A stretch of DNA of 64,000 bases, taken from contig JAFBJY010000301.1 in NCBI GenBank assembly GCA_016801885.1, positions 124,001 to 188,000 on the forward strand, written 5' to 3'. A program made the translations under genes and the position numbers. The notes beneath the pieces are model-generated. The model was not told the DNA's origin and ran no database searches. It worked only from the letters and a program-made list of their open reading frames with translations. This DNA comes from Toxotes chatareus. Its lineage: Eukaryota > Chordata > Actinopteri > Toxotidae. Below, one piece after another: positions 1 to 12,259 of this stretch (the stretch's first letter is position 1; each line of letters starts with the position of its first letter).

Positions 1-420
1 AGGCTGCCTTTAGAGAGGACTCTGTGGACTTAGAGAATGTAGGTGCTGAATTGCATCATGTACAGTTAATATCATTCCCACAAAACAGATTAAAACCTAC
101 CCCAATAACAAACCCTGGATAAACTGTGAAGGTGGCCCGTACTCGTGCTCCTCTGCTGCTTATGTCTCAGAGCACTGCTGAGGAATACAAAAAGACAGGC
201 CAGGGCAGTACAGACTGGCTGGAGAGTTACTACAACACCTCAAATTAGATGCATGTGCTTGAGACTCAGGATGTGAGAGAACTTGACTGGGGCCTATGAG
301 AGACAAGGGCGTGCTTCCAAAACCTGGAGCAAGCTTTTTCAGAAACAAAATATACCAGCTTCCCTTATACTAGAATCTCTGTAGATGCAGGCGATGGTGA
401 ATTGGGAGTCACAGTATTCT
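1..420 (+). mobile_element. Rex1/CR1-like LINE fragment (linker region)
   Basis: Fragment of a non-LTR retrotransposon from the stretch between endonuclease and reverse transcriptase. It is a decayed sister of the fragment at 2.8-3.25 kb: both carry the block encoding NIIPTKQIKTYPNNKPWINC and then a run resembling EEYKKTGQ. Several small indels and a larger deletion near base 45 break the frame, so no protein is expected. The left edge is the window edge. Confidence 0.6.
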
Positions 421-478
421 GCCAGTCCACTGTCTCCAGAAAGTCTTCTTGGCACACTTTCATCCAAAGCATCTAATC

Positions 479-1400
479 CAGGGCTGTCAAACCCAAATAC
501 ACAGTGGGCCAAAATTTAAAAATGCTCCAAGTCGAGGGCGGACTGGTCCAGTGTTTACTGAAAACAAATTGAAATGACCTTACTGAATATATTGAACCTG
601 GAACTAACACTGCACAGAAGTTATTTCCTATAAAACATAAATCATTAAATAAATGAATCAATCAGTTGCATTAATTTCTTATGGCTATGAAATGTTTCCA
701 GAGTAATTTAAGTTGAAAACATTTTTTTTCTACAGGCAAACAACAGCCAGAAATTAATTTACTTCAAAGAAAAATCAGATGTCCTGTAGAAAAAAAAAAA
801 AAGCATTAAAGCTCAGTCCGCTGCAGTAATATTTTTCAGAGGAGGCCTGAAGGTTTCCAACTAAACAAACAAGACAAATGAACAATAAAAAAATAAATAA
901 CCACACCTCAAACTTTAAACAATACAAACGGACAGTAAAATAACTGCACTTTAAACAATACAATTGAACAATAACTGCACTTTTCTACCTGAACATTATA
1001 CAGTCAATCTTGGACATTTGTGTTGATTATGCAGCTTTACACTTCACTTTATTTTTAAATTCCTGCTGTTTTACATTTCATATTTTAACTTTTGCTCTTA
1101 TTTACTGTATCTGTCATTGACTCTTTAATGGTACTGTAAAGATGCTGCTGGAAACTGAATTTCCGGAGGAACCTTCCTGAGGGATTAATAAAATACTGTC
1201 TATCTATCCTCTGAGTCAGACACTTGGTGTCTCATCTTGGATACAAGTTCATCTATGTCTGATGTCTGGCTCTGAGCTGAGGAAACCCTCAGGATTGAGT
1301 GAAGGTGTTTGTCAGTAAGACGACTTCTGTGTGATGTTTTGTTTATCTTCATCAAAGAGAACAGTTGTTCACACAGGTATGTACTGCTGTGAGCCTTTCT
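479..1400 (-). mobile_element. hAT transposon relic with transposase C-terminus
   Basis: The left end starts with a hAT-type terminus, CAGGGCTGTCAAAC, matching the Charlie-like CAGGGGTGTCAAAC pattern. Read on the minus strand, roughly 1384 down to 1212 encodes the hAT C-terminal dimerisation segment (YLCEQLFSLM, then SRLTDKHLHSILRVSSAQS), the same segment as in the hAT copy at 56.7-56.9 kb. The rest of the transposase is missing or unreadable, and a LINE tail sits between the coding remnant and the left terminus. The right terminus and a target duplication were not found. Non-functional. Confidence 0.7.
970..1210 (+). repeat. LINE/SINE 3' tail ending (TATC)n
   Basis: A 3' end of the form GGATTAATAAAAT followed by TCTATCTATC, preceded by an imperfect stem (ATTTCC...GGAGGAACC). 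Similar tails occur at 28.95 kb and 58.0 kb. It lies inside the hAT relic and so was inserted after it. Only the tail part of the source element is present. Confidence 0.55.
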
Positions 1401-1409
1401 GCTTTGCCA

Positions 1410-2620
1410 CCAGAGACGACTACATCAAAGTGTAGACATGATGATAGTAAAGACCCAGTTGGATGAATGGAAAACACATTCAGTACTGGACACGTGTACC
1501 AGCAGCTCCCTCAAGTGGAAGATTTTGAGAAACATTTTGACCCATTTTCAGAAATAGTCAAATTTGTTTTTGACCTGCAAAAGTCAAGTATGAGTGTAGG
1601 AACGAATCAATGAAATAAATCACGCTTTGTATAAGAGAACTATTGATTTGATTTGATCTTTGATTATTAGAAAACAATTTAAGGCAATGAATTCTTTTAA
1701 TTTACAAAGGCAACAATATTCTTTAATGACTTTCATTATCTTTTCAGAAAACTAAGTTAAATCATAAACTGTGGAGCAGATTGTGGGACAGACAACAGCT
1801 GTTATTATGTAGAAGATGATGCAGCAGAGTGCAGCAGGTTTCTACAATCATTACTAAAGTCTTGTGAGAGAGCCAATAAATCCAATGCTTATATTTGTCA
1901 TATCGACATTTAAGGTGTATTGATTGGTTCACAACGTCAATGCATGCATTGAGTAACATGCAAGAAAACATTCCACCTTAATAGTTGCTGGTAATTGTCA
2001 GTAGCCTTTGAGCAGCACAGTGAGTTCAATGATTTTTTCTACCTAGTGATTGTTAACTGGTAACGATGAAAAGGCAGCGTAACATCCCTTCATTCATCAT
2101 TCACTCTTCTGACTCTTTCTTCATTTGTGATGCATTTGCACAGAAACATTACAAAGCCAGTCTATTAAACTTGTTCAGCTTGTGCTGCATCCACAGCTGC
2201 TGGAGATCAAACCTCACTGAGCTCCGTTTTCACTGCCTATCAGATGAACTTGACCTCTGCCTGCACTGAAACGTTTCCTCAGAGTGGATGTTTCCAATCA
2301 GTCCTCATTTGCTCGGCACAAGTAAGTGTAAAGTTTGTCTTTAGGTTATTGTTTAGTGATGCAGTGCAGGTTTGGACTCTGTATTTAATATGGATCATAT
2401 GTGACTTATTATGAAAACAAAACTGTTCCAAAGATCAGTGTCTTCTTAACAGGCCTGAGTCTGACAGCTGAACAATGAGGCTGAAATCAGCTGCTTTGAA
2501 GTCCTCCATCAAGTATCATCATACATCACAGACCTGACCTACAGTACATTGATGGAACTTCCTAAAATAACACACAGCACTCTCCACTTTGTGCTGTGAC
2601 GTCCAGAACTGGAATATTTA
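1410..2620. other. No gene seen
   Basis: AT-rich sequence with no coding potential that I can support. ORFs of 60-70 codons here show no family resemblance and no splice context. Confidence 0.5.
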
Positions 2621-2624
2621 CAGT

Positions 2625-2740
2625 AAAGTCACAGATACTATTACACTCTGAGCTTAATGACTCCTGGAGCTCCAGGTTCTCCTGTTGTTGGTCTGTGTCT
2701 GTGACTCCACCAACAGTGGACTGACACTGGACCTCTAGCT
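2625..2740. repeat. 115-bp duplicated segment, copy A
   Basis: Nearly identical to 14,085-14,200, starting GTCACAGATACTATTACACT and ending near CTGGACCTCTAGCT. The minus strand is open through it in this copy and would encode LEVQCQSTVGGVTDTDQQQ, followed by a Glu/Leu-rich run. In both places it lies a few hundred bases from a LINE linker fragment, so it may belong to that LINE family or be a duplicated exon. I do not recognise the peptide. Confidence 0.55.
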
Positions 2741-2797
2741 CCTCAAGCACTACCTGTCTGCAGAACTGTTAAAGTATGGAATGCAGAATCAGAATAG

Positions 2798-3300
2798 ATG
2801 CTTCAGGACTGCTTTAACAACACAGACTGGGAGGTGTTCAAAACTGCTGCCTTTAGAGAGGACTCTACTGTGGACTTAGAGGAGAATGCTGCAGCAGTTA
2901 CTGGTTACATCAGCACATGCACGGACAATATCATTCCCACAAAACAGATTAAAACCTACCCCAATAACAAACCCTGGATAAACTGTGAAGAGTGGCCCAT
3001 GCTACGTGCTCACTCTGCTGCTTATGTCTCAGGCACTGCTGAGGAATACAAAAAGACAGGCCAAGAGACAGTACAGACTGAAGCTGGAGGATTACTACAA
3101 CACCTCAGACCCACGGTGCATGTGGCAAGGACTCAAGGATGTAGAGAACTTGACTGGGGCCACAAGAGACAAGGAGGCGTGGCTTCCAAAACCACAGAGC
3201 AAGCTTTCCAAACAAATATACCAGCTTCCTTATACTAAACTGGGAAGGTGAGCGGCCTGGAAATGTGACATCTAAAATCAATATACTCCTCGTTCTAACA
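2798..3300 (+). mobile_element. Rex1/CR1-like LINE fragment (linker region)
   Basis: The plus strand encodes LQDCFNNTDWEVFKTAAF followed by a block ending TYPNNKPWINCE, which is the region between endonuclease and reverse transcriptase in fish jockey/CR1-type LINEs. The related linker in the 54.6-kb LINE reads LQGCFETTAWDN. The frame changes near 3,050, after which the original reading continues as AKRQYRLKLEDYYNTSDPRC and MWQGLKDVENLTG. It is truncated at both ends and broken by a frameshift, so it is dead. Confidence 0.7.
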
Positions 3301-3309
3301 AATAGTGTT

Positions 3310-4080
3310 TTCCATTGTGGAGGTGTACTCACATTAAGCCATGCTGTGAACAGCCACTATCACTAAAGCTGTGCTGGAACAGTGCAAGTGTTTCTTCCAC
3401 TTTACTGCACAGCAAACTGATTCACTTGTTCATCTGAACCACTAATAAAGTGATGCTGACTCACTGAGAAACACATTTCATTTTCTAACAACCTTTTCAT
3501 AGTTTAAAAGAAGCAGCAAAAAGTTTGCTTTGCATTAGTAGTAACATAACAGCTGTGATGTGGCTGAAAATGATCAGTAAACAGTGAAATAAGGCTGATA
3601 TCTGAAAGTCCAAACTGGAACAGAGGAGTGAAAGTAAACCCCAGATCACAGAGGTTCATGTAGAAGCTGCAAAAGTCTTGAGAGCTGAAAACAGAGAGAA
3701 TTAAGAATAGAGCTTTCTCTCTAGTCTACAGCATAGACACACAGGAGTGTAGCGACTGCAGACACAGCTAAAGGGAGGAGAATGTCATAGGTTGGCAATG
3801 GTCAGCTCTGCTACCAAGCAGGACCAACACAGTGCAATTTGGCACAGCTACCCTGCTAACTCCTGTGAGGCTGTAATGGAAATGCCATCGCAGCTTATGT
3901 GCTAATGGAAAAACTCCATAATATGCTACTTTCAGGGCACCTCTGTAACAACCTTAAGCTTCTGAACATCTACCACAACATCCCTAATTCAGTTTCTACT
4001 GGAAACATTGATGCCTCTGCCTCCACCTGATTTCCTGTCATCTCTCTACTGTCCATAATAAAGGCATAAAAACCCAAATC
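3310..4080. other. No gene seen
   Basis: Unique-looking AT-rich sequence. I found no repeats, splice-flanked exons or protein resemblance. Confidence 0.5.
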
Positions 4081-4084
4081 ACTT

Positions 4085-5065
4085 AAAGATATACTCACAT
4101 TCCCATTTCCACATTCAAAGCACTGGTGTTTGATCTAATTCTTCCTGCTGTCCATACTGGCTGCCAGGAGATCCCTTCTTTAAACAATTTCTGTGGAAAT
4201 GATAGGCCACAAAATCCACAGTCCTATTTCTGTGCAAATAGTAATTCCAAAATTCATCAGCATTGTTAAACAGAATCAAGTAGGTATCTTCAAATGTTTG
4301 TCTTTTAGTGCAGAATGTCCTCTCTGTGTTTCCATTTCTCCACCACAGCTTTGCAAGGAAACATTAGGTGTAGAAACACAAAGAGGGGAATTTTGGACTA
4401 AAAATACCTGGAAGATAGAAACTTGATCTACTCAGACTGTTGAAGCCTCATGTTTGCTTCTTTTCAACTCTGGAAGTCAACTTTTCCACAGGACAGGGAC
4501 TGTGGATTTTATGCTCCATCATTTCCATTAGAATTTCTAGAAATCCTTTCCTTTAACACAAACTACAGTGCATCACACCAAAAAAAAGTTAAGAAGTTGA
4601 GCAACCATGAGAATATCTCACAATCATGATCAGCATTAAAAACACTCAATATTGTCCATGAATGATAAGCACACAATCAAACCACTGGGCTTATGGGTAT
4701 GATTACTTGTCGTCCCAATTTCACAAACATATCATTTGGACAAAACATTTCAAAACATTAACTTCTAAACTAAACACTGACATGAACTACTAACATGTAC
4801 TGACTTACTGAAAACCTTGGAGGTGATCTGGACTTTCCTGTAGTTTCCTCTTGTCCTTGTAACAGCAGTAGCTCCTCCCTTCCTTGTCAATAATTGTGCA
4901 GAAATATCTGAGTGCTTCTTTCTTCCTAAATCATGAGCAAGTCCTGTCCAGTCCAACTGTTTCTGCTCCTGTTTGACTTCTGAACTTGTCTCTGGCTGTG
5001 TGTCCACTTACTGCAGCCTGTGACATCAGACTGTAGAATGTTGATACATCAAAGGCATCAAAGGA

Positions 5066-5066
<1 letters not shown>
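4085..5066 (-). repeat. Three-copy dispersed repeat, copy A
   Basis: The part from about 4,800 to 5,066 is almost identical to 11,675-11,936 and 40,185-40,452. Weaker similarity extends left (CATTCAAAGCACTG, GAAGCCTCATGTTT). On the minus strand an open frame of about 75 codons (DTQPETSSEVKQEQKQLDW, then KHSDISAQLLTRKGGATAV) ends at a consensus GTAAGTCAG splice donor. Copy C keeps the frame; copy B has lost about 10 bases and is shifted. Each copy abuts a CA microsatellite. I do not recognise the peptide; it could be a duplicated exon or part of a mobile element. Confidence 0.6.

Positions 5067-5067
<1 letters not shown>

Positions 5068-5136
<69 letters not shown>
5068..5136. repeat. (AC)n microsatellite
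   Basis: About 34 uninterrupted AC units next to the end of dispersed repeat copy A. Confidence 0.95.
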
Positions 5137-5139
<3 letters not shown>

Positions 5140-5985
5140 AACAGAACACCTCCTCTCTTTGAAACATTTCCACTGGCTCTGACACATGAAGGTTTGTCAG
5201 TAAAATATGAGCATCCAGTACCTACTACCAGTCCTACCAGTCTGCTAACACAGAGCCTCATCTGTCAGCTACAACACAAGGTCAACACTGCTGGGTTGTG
5301 TTTTCAGGAAACTGTGAAAGTGATGAACCTAATTACTCAAAATCACATCAATATTTGCTGACACCGAGACCCAAGCAGAGCTGCTGGTTCTTCCTGTTAG
5401 GATTCTCCTCCATGTTTGTGTGGAACATCTGTAAAGAAAGTCTGTGTCCTACCATTATCATCTGAGCAGCAGCCCTCTGGATATACTTCTCTCATCACTG
5501 TAGGAACAAAGAATAACAAACCCTCTAAATGCTGCTGAAGATAGTCGAGGATCTTTGGCTGAATCTGTTTCCTTCTTTTTTTTCTTCTGAAGGTCATTGG
5601 CAGCACTCACCTGAAAGGAAACAGAAATCAAATGTTTCATTGACTTGTGCTTTGCTGCATCATCAAAACATTTGTTATCAGCTCTCACACAATTCACCTT
5701 TGTTCATTGTAAAATTTATCACTATTTTGTTTTTTGTTTTTACTGTTTCAACAGCAAGACGTCGTCTTCATCTCCTGCACTGAACCATTTGAATGAGTTA
5801 TTTGTGTGGTAGAGCTGCTGAGTGCAGCCTTTGAGCTAGTCTCTCCCAGCTCCTCCTAATCAGGATCAAGTTATATCAGACTCCTGTGATCTTTTGTCTC
5901 TCTCTTTGCCTCCTGCTCTGTCTCTGCTGTGGCTGTCCAGGTGCTGCGTTGCTTGTGAGGGGTTTGATACTAGTTTTTTAACATC
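5140..5985. other. No gene seen
   Basis: Several overlapping ORFs under 115 codons occur on both strands, none with a recognisable domain. Those entering from the left are CA-repeat translations. Confidence 0.45.
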
Positions 5986-5989
5986 CTGT

Positions 5990-6560
5990 GGTGAGTTGGC
6001 CTGTGACTGTTCTTTTTTAATACCTAACTCAGTTAATGGTGTTTTCCTCCTTCTTTTTTAGGTTCACGTGCACTATTGTGTTGCTGTTTTGCCCTTTAGT
6101 TGCCCTTAGTTCGTCCCTTTAGTTGCCCTTTAGTTGCCCCTTAGTTATCTTTCTTAGTTTATCTGTTGTTTTGCCCCTTAGTTCTCCCCTTGGTTTGCCC
6201 CTTCACTTGCCTTTGTTGGACCTTAGTTTAACATTTGTCTACTTGTTTAGATTTATCTTTTACATTTAGTTTTGTCTGGTAGATTCAGTTTGACCTTTTG
6301 TTTTGACTTTTGCCTTGAGTTTAGGTTTCTGTTCCTTTAGTTATCTTTCTTTGTTTTCTTTTCTTTGAATTTGCTCCTGACCAACTGGGTTATTTTGTAT
6401 TTTTGCTTTGCTGATTATTGTTTATTGGGTTACATTATTTTTTGCTTTACCATCATTGTTCCTTTGCTTGTAATTTTGTTTTGAGATTCTTTTCTTTCTA
6501 GGCGGAGTGCTACTGTGGAGAGGCTAGTGTGGTGACGGGGTCTTGTATGTTTTGTTAAAT
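5990..6560. repeat. Strand-asymmetric T-rich tract with degenerate minisatellite
   Basis: The plus strand is strongly T-rich and A-poor for over 500 bases. Between about 6,088 and 6,200 a degenerate 11-base unit, TTGCCCYTTAG, recurs at least eight times. Such T-rich tracts occur in some fish LTRs and introns, but no element boundary was found. Confidence 0.5.
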
Positions 6561-6811
6561 ACTTGCTTATGCTATACCTATCTATACTTTGTTTCACTGT
6601 GTGCACTCCAAATATGGGGATTTACGGGATTTCCGCAGGGTGTTTATCTGATAGACACTAGCTGTTTTGTGTATCACTCTCTGTCTAGCACTGCTGAACC
6701 TTGAGGGAGCTATTATTAAAGCTTGTAGGTGTAAAACTGAGATAAGATTGGCTTGGACAGTTTTTAAAAAAGAAATAATGAAACTTACTGACACCATTAG
6801 ATAACAACATA

Positions 6812-7196
6812 TGCCCAAGTTACATCTGACGGGAGGAGCCTATAACTCATCCAAGGAAAAAAGGACACCATTGTAACTCAAGTACCTGAAAAATAAGTTT
6901 TAGTGAGGAAGTGGTTGACACTGATAAAAACTGGCTAATATTAATTACGGAAATGGGAGGACATGCCCAAATATGTCAATACACGCCCGGACATGTCCCT
7001 GAGAAAAGGTGCAACCCACCATATAAAATATGATGTACATTTGACTAAGTTTCAGTTGTTCCTGCAGGACTGCTCATGCTTTTGAAGTCTGTATTGAGGA
7101 ATAAAGCATCCTGGACTCAACTTCTCTGATCTCCAGCCTCTGATTGACTCTGTGCATTTACTCTGACTAAAGATCTGAAAGACTTAGAATTCTACA
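6812..7196 (+). mobile_element. Possible solo LTR
   Basis: The order of signals looks like a retroviral-type LTR: a TATA-like box (CATATAAAATATG) near 7,018, an AATAAA signal near 7,100, then a U5-like pyrimidine-rich stretch ending ACTTAGAATTCTACA. The start is placed at TGCCCAAG only by analogy, and I could not confirm a target duplication. No internal retroviral genes are present. Confidence 0.3.
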
Positions 7197-7310
7197 GAAG
7201 AGGAAAGACTACAAGAAGAAGGTGTGGGGCCTCAGCTGGGCCTGAGCTCTGCTTCAACTGGCCATTGACGGGGTTCAGCCACCCAGCCTGCAGAAAAATC
7301 CACATCACTA
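7190..7310 (-). mobile_element. LINE fragment
   Basis: About 100 bases (TGTGGGGCCTCAGCTGGGCC through CAGAAAAATCCACATCA) match 14,547-14,628, which lies in the 3' part of the minus-strand LINE linker relic there. Short and heavily diverged. Confidence 0.45.
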
Positions 7311-7319
7311 GGCACCTGT

Positions 7320-10180
7320 GGTGAGGGTCCTTCACTGAACTGCATGTGAGTTAACACACAGGGACACTGTAGACTGCACCGTTTGCTGTGAGGTTGCCGT
7401 GAGTTTGATTTGCTGCACCAAGGGTGAGTAGTGGTAGCACTCCTGGCACTCCTTTGTGTAGTCTGCCTCTCTGCATGCAGCCTCTGCCTAGTGTTTTAAC
7501 TTGAATTTTAAAACTTTAAATATGTTGTTCTTTTAAATTGAATGTTGAGGCCTTCCTCCTTTTTAGTATATAGATTATAATAAATTACATTTTAACTATT
7601 TCATTCAGTTGCTGGTATTCTTTTCACCTTTTCTTTCTTCTTTCAGCAGTTCCCATCAGTTCCAGTGCTTGTTTTTTGTGATTATTAAATACATTTATAA
7701 ATCTTTTAACTCATGTCTCTGCCTCAGTAACGTACCTGTGTCTTGTACTTTTACTAAGAATTTATGCTTGGAATTTCCTGGGGTGCGAGTCCCCAGGTGG
7801 TGTTGTTGGTGATTTCAATCCTCCCCTTAGTGTCCCTTGCCACGTTTGCATCAGACTCTGTAAACTTTCCACTCTAGTTTCAAATTTCCACATCAATCAC
7901 ACAACAGACATGATGAAACTGACAGCAGCTCACATCCATCTTTGATAGAAATAGACGCCAGTGCAAATTAATGTGGTATAAATGTCTTTAAAGTCTTTAA
8001 AGGAAAACTGGCCCATACAATATCTAATCAGCTTGTAGTCTACAGCCATGCAGGTGTTTCTAACTCAGCCTGACCTTCCTATTACACTGAAACATGCTGG
8101 AAAATGATGCTGATTTTCAACAGCACAAAAACCTGAGAGGGAGAATAAATTCTCATCAGATCCTGATCTTCATCTTTGAGTCTGGAAGCCTTTAGTAATG
8201 GATGAGAACACAATTTATTTTCAATAATGTTTATAAAATGACAGCCAAGTAAGAAAATTGTTGAATCTCTGAACTCCAGCTGGTAGTCGAGTTATTACAG
8301 ACAATTTTTAGCCCAGTGCACAGAGAAAACTGACAGGCAGTCTATTCATTTCACAGTTCACACTCCACAGACATCAGACACAGAGAGAACCATTAGACTG
8401 ATGGAGGCATTTCATCACAAAGTATTAGAGCCATACTTTGTGTACTGTGTCTGCAGGTTATTACAGCTGTGTATCACTCACCCACACCTGAAACACACTG
8501 AAGACTTTAAACTGAATTTCTTAAACCTTTCTGAGGCTGAACTCAATCATGCCAAAGAACTGACTCATCAACTGATCAATAGAGGAACATTGCATTACAT
8601 TACATTTCAGAACAGTAACACAACAGTGTGTTTTCACTGGAGAGTGGATTCTCCTGAACTGAGTACTGAAGACTGAGTCACTGAGGGTCACAGGAAGAGA
8701 GAGAGAGTCAGTTTATAACATGTGGTCAGACATAGACTCAGACTCAACATGGATGAATCAGCTTCACCTCACACACACTTCAAGAAAATAATATATAATA
8801 TACAGCAGCTTTAAAACAACAGCAATAAATTTTGTCAACAAATCTGATTTAAATATTGAAACTTCTCTTTTTCCATTATAAGACAACAATTCAACTGAGC
8901 AAATACTTTCTTCAAACTCTTTCTCCACAGCAGTGTCTTCTGTCACTCCAGCTAAAAAAGCTACACAAACATTAGCATGATCTATTTATGGGGGAGAGGT
9001 GACTGTGGACATATGTGTCCCTGGCTTGTCCTGATGGAGGAGAAAATGATTTCATGTGATCTGTGTATGTTGATGTTAATTATGGAACTAATCTACTGAA
9101 AAAGAGAAAAGCACACAGACTTTTGTTTTACAGCAGGTTTCATATGATGCAGATTATATTAGACTATAAAATAAGAGAAAAGCATCCAGAAAAAAAGCAG
9201 CATGTTTCCTGAACATGTTCAGAGAATTTCTCTTCACGCTGAAAAGTTGGCAGTTTTCCAAAGTAAGAGCCCAGTGGAGGATGGAAGTAAAGCAGAAGAA
9301 TCTGGGGTAACAAGATCTTTAACGTGGCCTGAGTGCTGCAGTCTGTCTGTACATAACAAAAGCTGAAGCACACTTTCTACATCACTCTATGCCTTTAACA
9401 TTACATTTCATTGTATCTCTAAGTAAACGGCCTGACAGTGGCTCAGTGGCAAAACTGTACAACTGCCCTCATCAAGAACCCCTCAGCCATAACACCAGTC
9501 CAAACCAAAAGGTCTCCAGTGATATGAAGCAGAAAGATAAACAGGATTTAAAGTTTTGTCCATTTCCTCACTTCATGGTTCACTGAGTTAAACTCCTGTA
9601 CAACACCACCCACTCTCACTGAGTTTCATTCAATCAACAGTGGAGGAGGAGGGTCAGTGGTTAGTATTGGTTACTTAAAATGACTTCCTGCTGGGATGAG
9701 AGACAATGGAGGAAGAGAAATGACAGAGTCTATGAAATCATGAACATGTGGAAACATTATCACAGCTAAAGGACTGCATTTCTTCTTCTTGGACCATGAA
9801 CTGAACCTGATCCTGACTAATCCCACTGTCACAAAGTTAAAGGCTTAATATATTTCAATATTAAAACCATCACACGTCTACAGGCAAAAACCTTTTGAGC
9901 CCCTTTGTCCATTGTTTGAAAATGGTTTATAATCCTGAAGCAATGAGAGAACTTCACTGACAAATTACAAACAGCTTTTTCTCCATGATGAACGATTGTG
10001 TTTGTGCAGCCTGCACAGGAAGGAGTGACAGTAAAATCCATCCAAGTGTTGGATCACAGCACAGACACACTGAGCAACATCACCACATCTACATTCACAC
10101 TATTTGTATCTTAAAAATCTTTGATTGATATTCCTGAGAGAGAGAGAGGCTGTGGGTTATGAGACATGAATTTAACATTA
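7320..10180. other. Long stretch without a supported gene
   Basis: The best ORF is 8,401-8,676 (+), 91 codons, reading NFLNLSEAELNHAKELTHQL and ending SPELSTED. It has no family resemblance and no strong splice context, so it is not called as a gene. The remainder is AT-rich with short purine runs (a GA run near 8,697) and no repeat structure that I could delimit. Confidence 0.45.
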
Positions 10181-10195
10181 GAATCAAATGGACTG

Positions 10196-10600
10196 GGCGG
10201 CACGGTGGTGCAGTGGTTAGCACTGTCGCCTCAAGAGGGTTCCAGGTTCAAACCCCGGTCTGGGCTCTTCTGTGTGGAGTTTGAAGTGTTCTCCCTGTAC
10301 CTGTGTGGGTTCTCTCTGGGTACTCCTCCCACAATCCCAAAAACATGCACGGCTAATTGGCTACTCTAAATTGCCCATAGGTGTGAGTGTGTGCGTGTGT
10401 GGTTGTCTGTCTTTGTGTGTCAGCCCTGCGATTGACTGGCGATCAGTCCAGTGTGTACCCCCCCTCTCGCCCATAATCAGCTGGGATAGGCTAGCTGGAG
10501 CCTAGAAACAGGGTTATGTGTTTCTTCTGATGTAAACCTTAAGGGCAGCTGGGTCCTGCGACCCTGACAGAGGATTAAGCGGTAGAAAATGAATGAATGA
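10196..10600 (+). mobile_element. tRNA-derived SINE with perfect 13-bp target duplication
   Basis: The head GGCGGCACGGTGGTGCAGTG contains a pol III A-box-like TGGTGCAGTGGTTAGCAC and a B-box-like GGTTCAAACCCC. The body is the widespread teleost repeat with ACATGCACGGCTAATTGG and GGGATAGGCTAGCTGG blocks, and the tail is (GAATGA)n. Flanking direct repeats ATCAAATGGACTG at 10,183-10,195 and 10,601-10,613 are identical, showing retroposition by target-primed insertion. Another copy lies at 48.7-49.1 kb. Confidence 0.85.
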
Positions 10601-10619
10601 ATCAAATGGACTGTGGTTA

Positions 10620-11475
10620 TTTGATAATTGGTTCTTTTATGTTCAGTCTGAATGGACTGAATAATTATATTAGGCTGAAAACACAGTGCAGAGCTTGGAG
10701 AGGATGTGTCAGGCTGTTTGAAGTGGATTGCTGCTTTCCTCCTACTCCCACTTTGTACCACCCAAACACTCACAGACTGTCTGCTGATTATCAACTGTTC
10801 ACACATTTTCTCTCAGTGTTTGGTCCCAAATAGAGATGAAACATGAAATTAGTCAGAGTGGAGCCACTGAATCAGAGTGAAGCTCCTGAAAGCTTTCCAT
10901 ACACATGTTTCACTTTAAGGAGCAACAGGATTTGAACATGTGACATTTCAAACAATGAAAGCTCAGGTCCCTACAATGTGAATACAACTTCAATAACTGA
11001 AGTTTATGGATCCCCAGTTTCCTGTAAAGTGACTGATAGAAAATCAGAATCATTGATCCTTCACTGCTTGTTGCTGAAACAGTAACATATTAAAGCCCTC
11101 AGGCCTCTGGGAGCTGGAACTGAATCATGAACAATAGAGTTTCATTGTCTGTCAGTGTTTGTTCGTATTTGAGCTGTTTCATATCCTCCCATTTCTCATC
11201 CCTCTATAGTTAATATGGACGACCTCTGTGACCCACAATGCCTCCCTCCAACCTCAGTCACTCTATTAGGGAGCAGCTATGAAGCAGCTTTATTGTGGCT
11301 CGTCTGCAGGAGCAGAGAGCACAGGCTCAGGTCAGAGTCAGAGATAAAAGATGAGTGAGCACAGACGTCCATCTTTAAGATGAAGAGCATCTTAACACCT
11401 GAGACTGATTTCATCCAATTTACTGTATTGTCTTTCAGTGCTGTCTAAATTTTAAATGTTTCTGGATGTTGTGTT
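10620..11475. other. No gene seen
   Basis: No recognisable coding exon or repeat. Short ORFs on both strands lack conserved motifs. Confidence 0.45.
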
Positions 11476-11479
11476 TCAG

Positions 11480-11933
11480 AAACTCAGAGTTACACATTCA
11501 AAGCACTGCTGGTTGATCTTCAACATAAATGATAAAAAAGACTTGGAGGATGCCTGTTTCAACTATATAAGTCAGACTGATGAAGCCTCATGTTTAGCAT
11601 AAATAAACTGAACAACTGAACTGAACAAACACATCCCACTGAACTGAAACACTGACATCAACTAAAAAAGGTTTTGACTTACTGAAAACCTTGGAGGTGA
11701 TCTGGACTTTCCTGTAGTTTCCTCTTGTCCTTGTAACAGCAGTAGCTCCTCCCTTCCTTGTCAATAATTGTGCAGAAATATCTTTCTTCCTAAATCATGA
11801 GCAAGTCCTGTCCAGTCCAACTGTTTCTGCTCCTGTTTGACTTCTGAACTTGTCTCTGGCTGTGTGTCCACTTACTGCAGCCTGTGACATCAGACTGTAG
11901 AATGTTGATACATCAAAGGCATCAAAGGACAAA

Positions 11934-11934
<1 letters not shown>
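11480..11934 (-). repeat. Three-copy dispersed repeat, copy B
   Basis: Same unit as at 4.8-5.07 and 40.2-40.45 kb, again ending at a simple repeat. Ten bases of the open frame (GAGTGCTTCT region) are missing, so the minus-strand frame is shifted, while the GTAAGTCA donor-like site is kept. It ends about 300 bases upstream of the SAMD3-like gene start. Confidence 0.6.

Positions 11935-11984
<50 letters not shown>
11935..11984. repeat. (CT)n(CA)n compound microsatellite
   Basis: A run of CT units passes directly into CA units, replacing the pure CA run of the other two copies. Confidence 0.95.
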
Positions 11985-11985
<1 letters not shown>

Positions 11986-12259
11986 TTGTTGTCTTAATAT
12001 AGTTATGATGACACATCATAACTGAAAGCCTAACATTAACCAAAACATAACCCATACTAATGATATTCATTCTTCTCAAAAATACCAAATGAATTACAAC
12101 AATAAGCACTCAGGACCATTCAGCTGGGTTGGTGAATTCAGCACCAAGGACAGCAGCAGCTGAACTGTACACAACTACATGTACTAACACACAGCAAATT
12201 CACAAAGTACTAAAATCTGGAGTCAGGCAAAAAGTGTGAAAGAGTTACATTTCTGGAGT

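Noticed and set aside
4931..5261. Long Cys/Val and Thr/His ORFs on both strands
   Set aside because: They are translations of the CA microsatellite; no start context, no domain.
8401..8676. 91-codon ORF as a small gene
   Set aside because: Open and Met-started but with no recognisable family, no repeat support and no splice sites; left in the description only.
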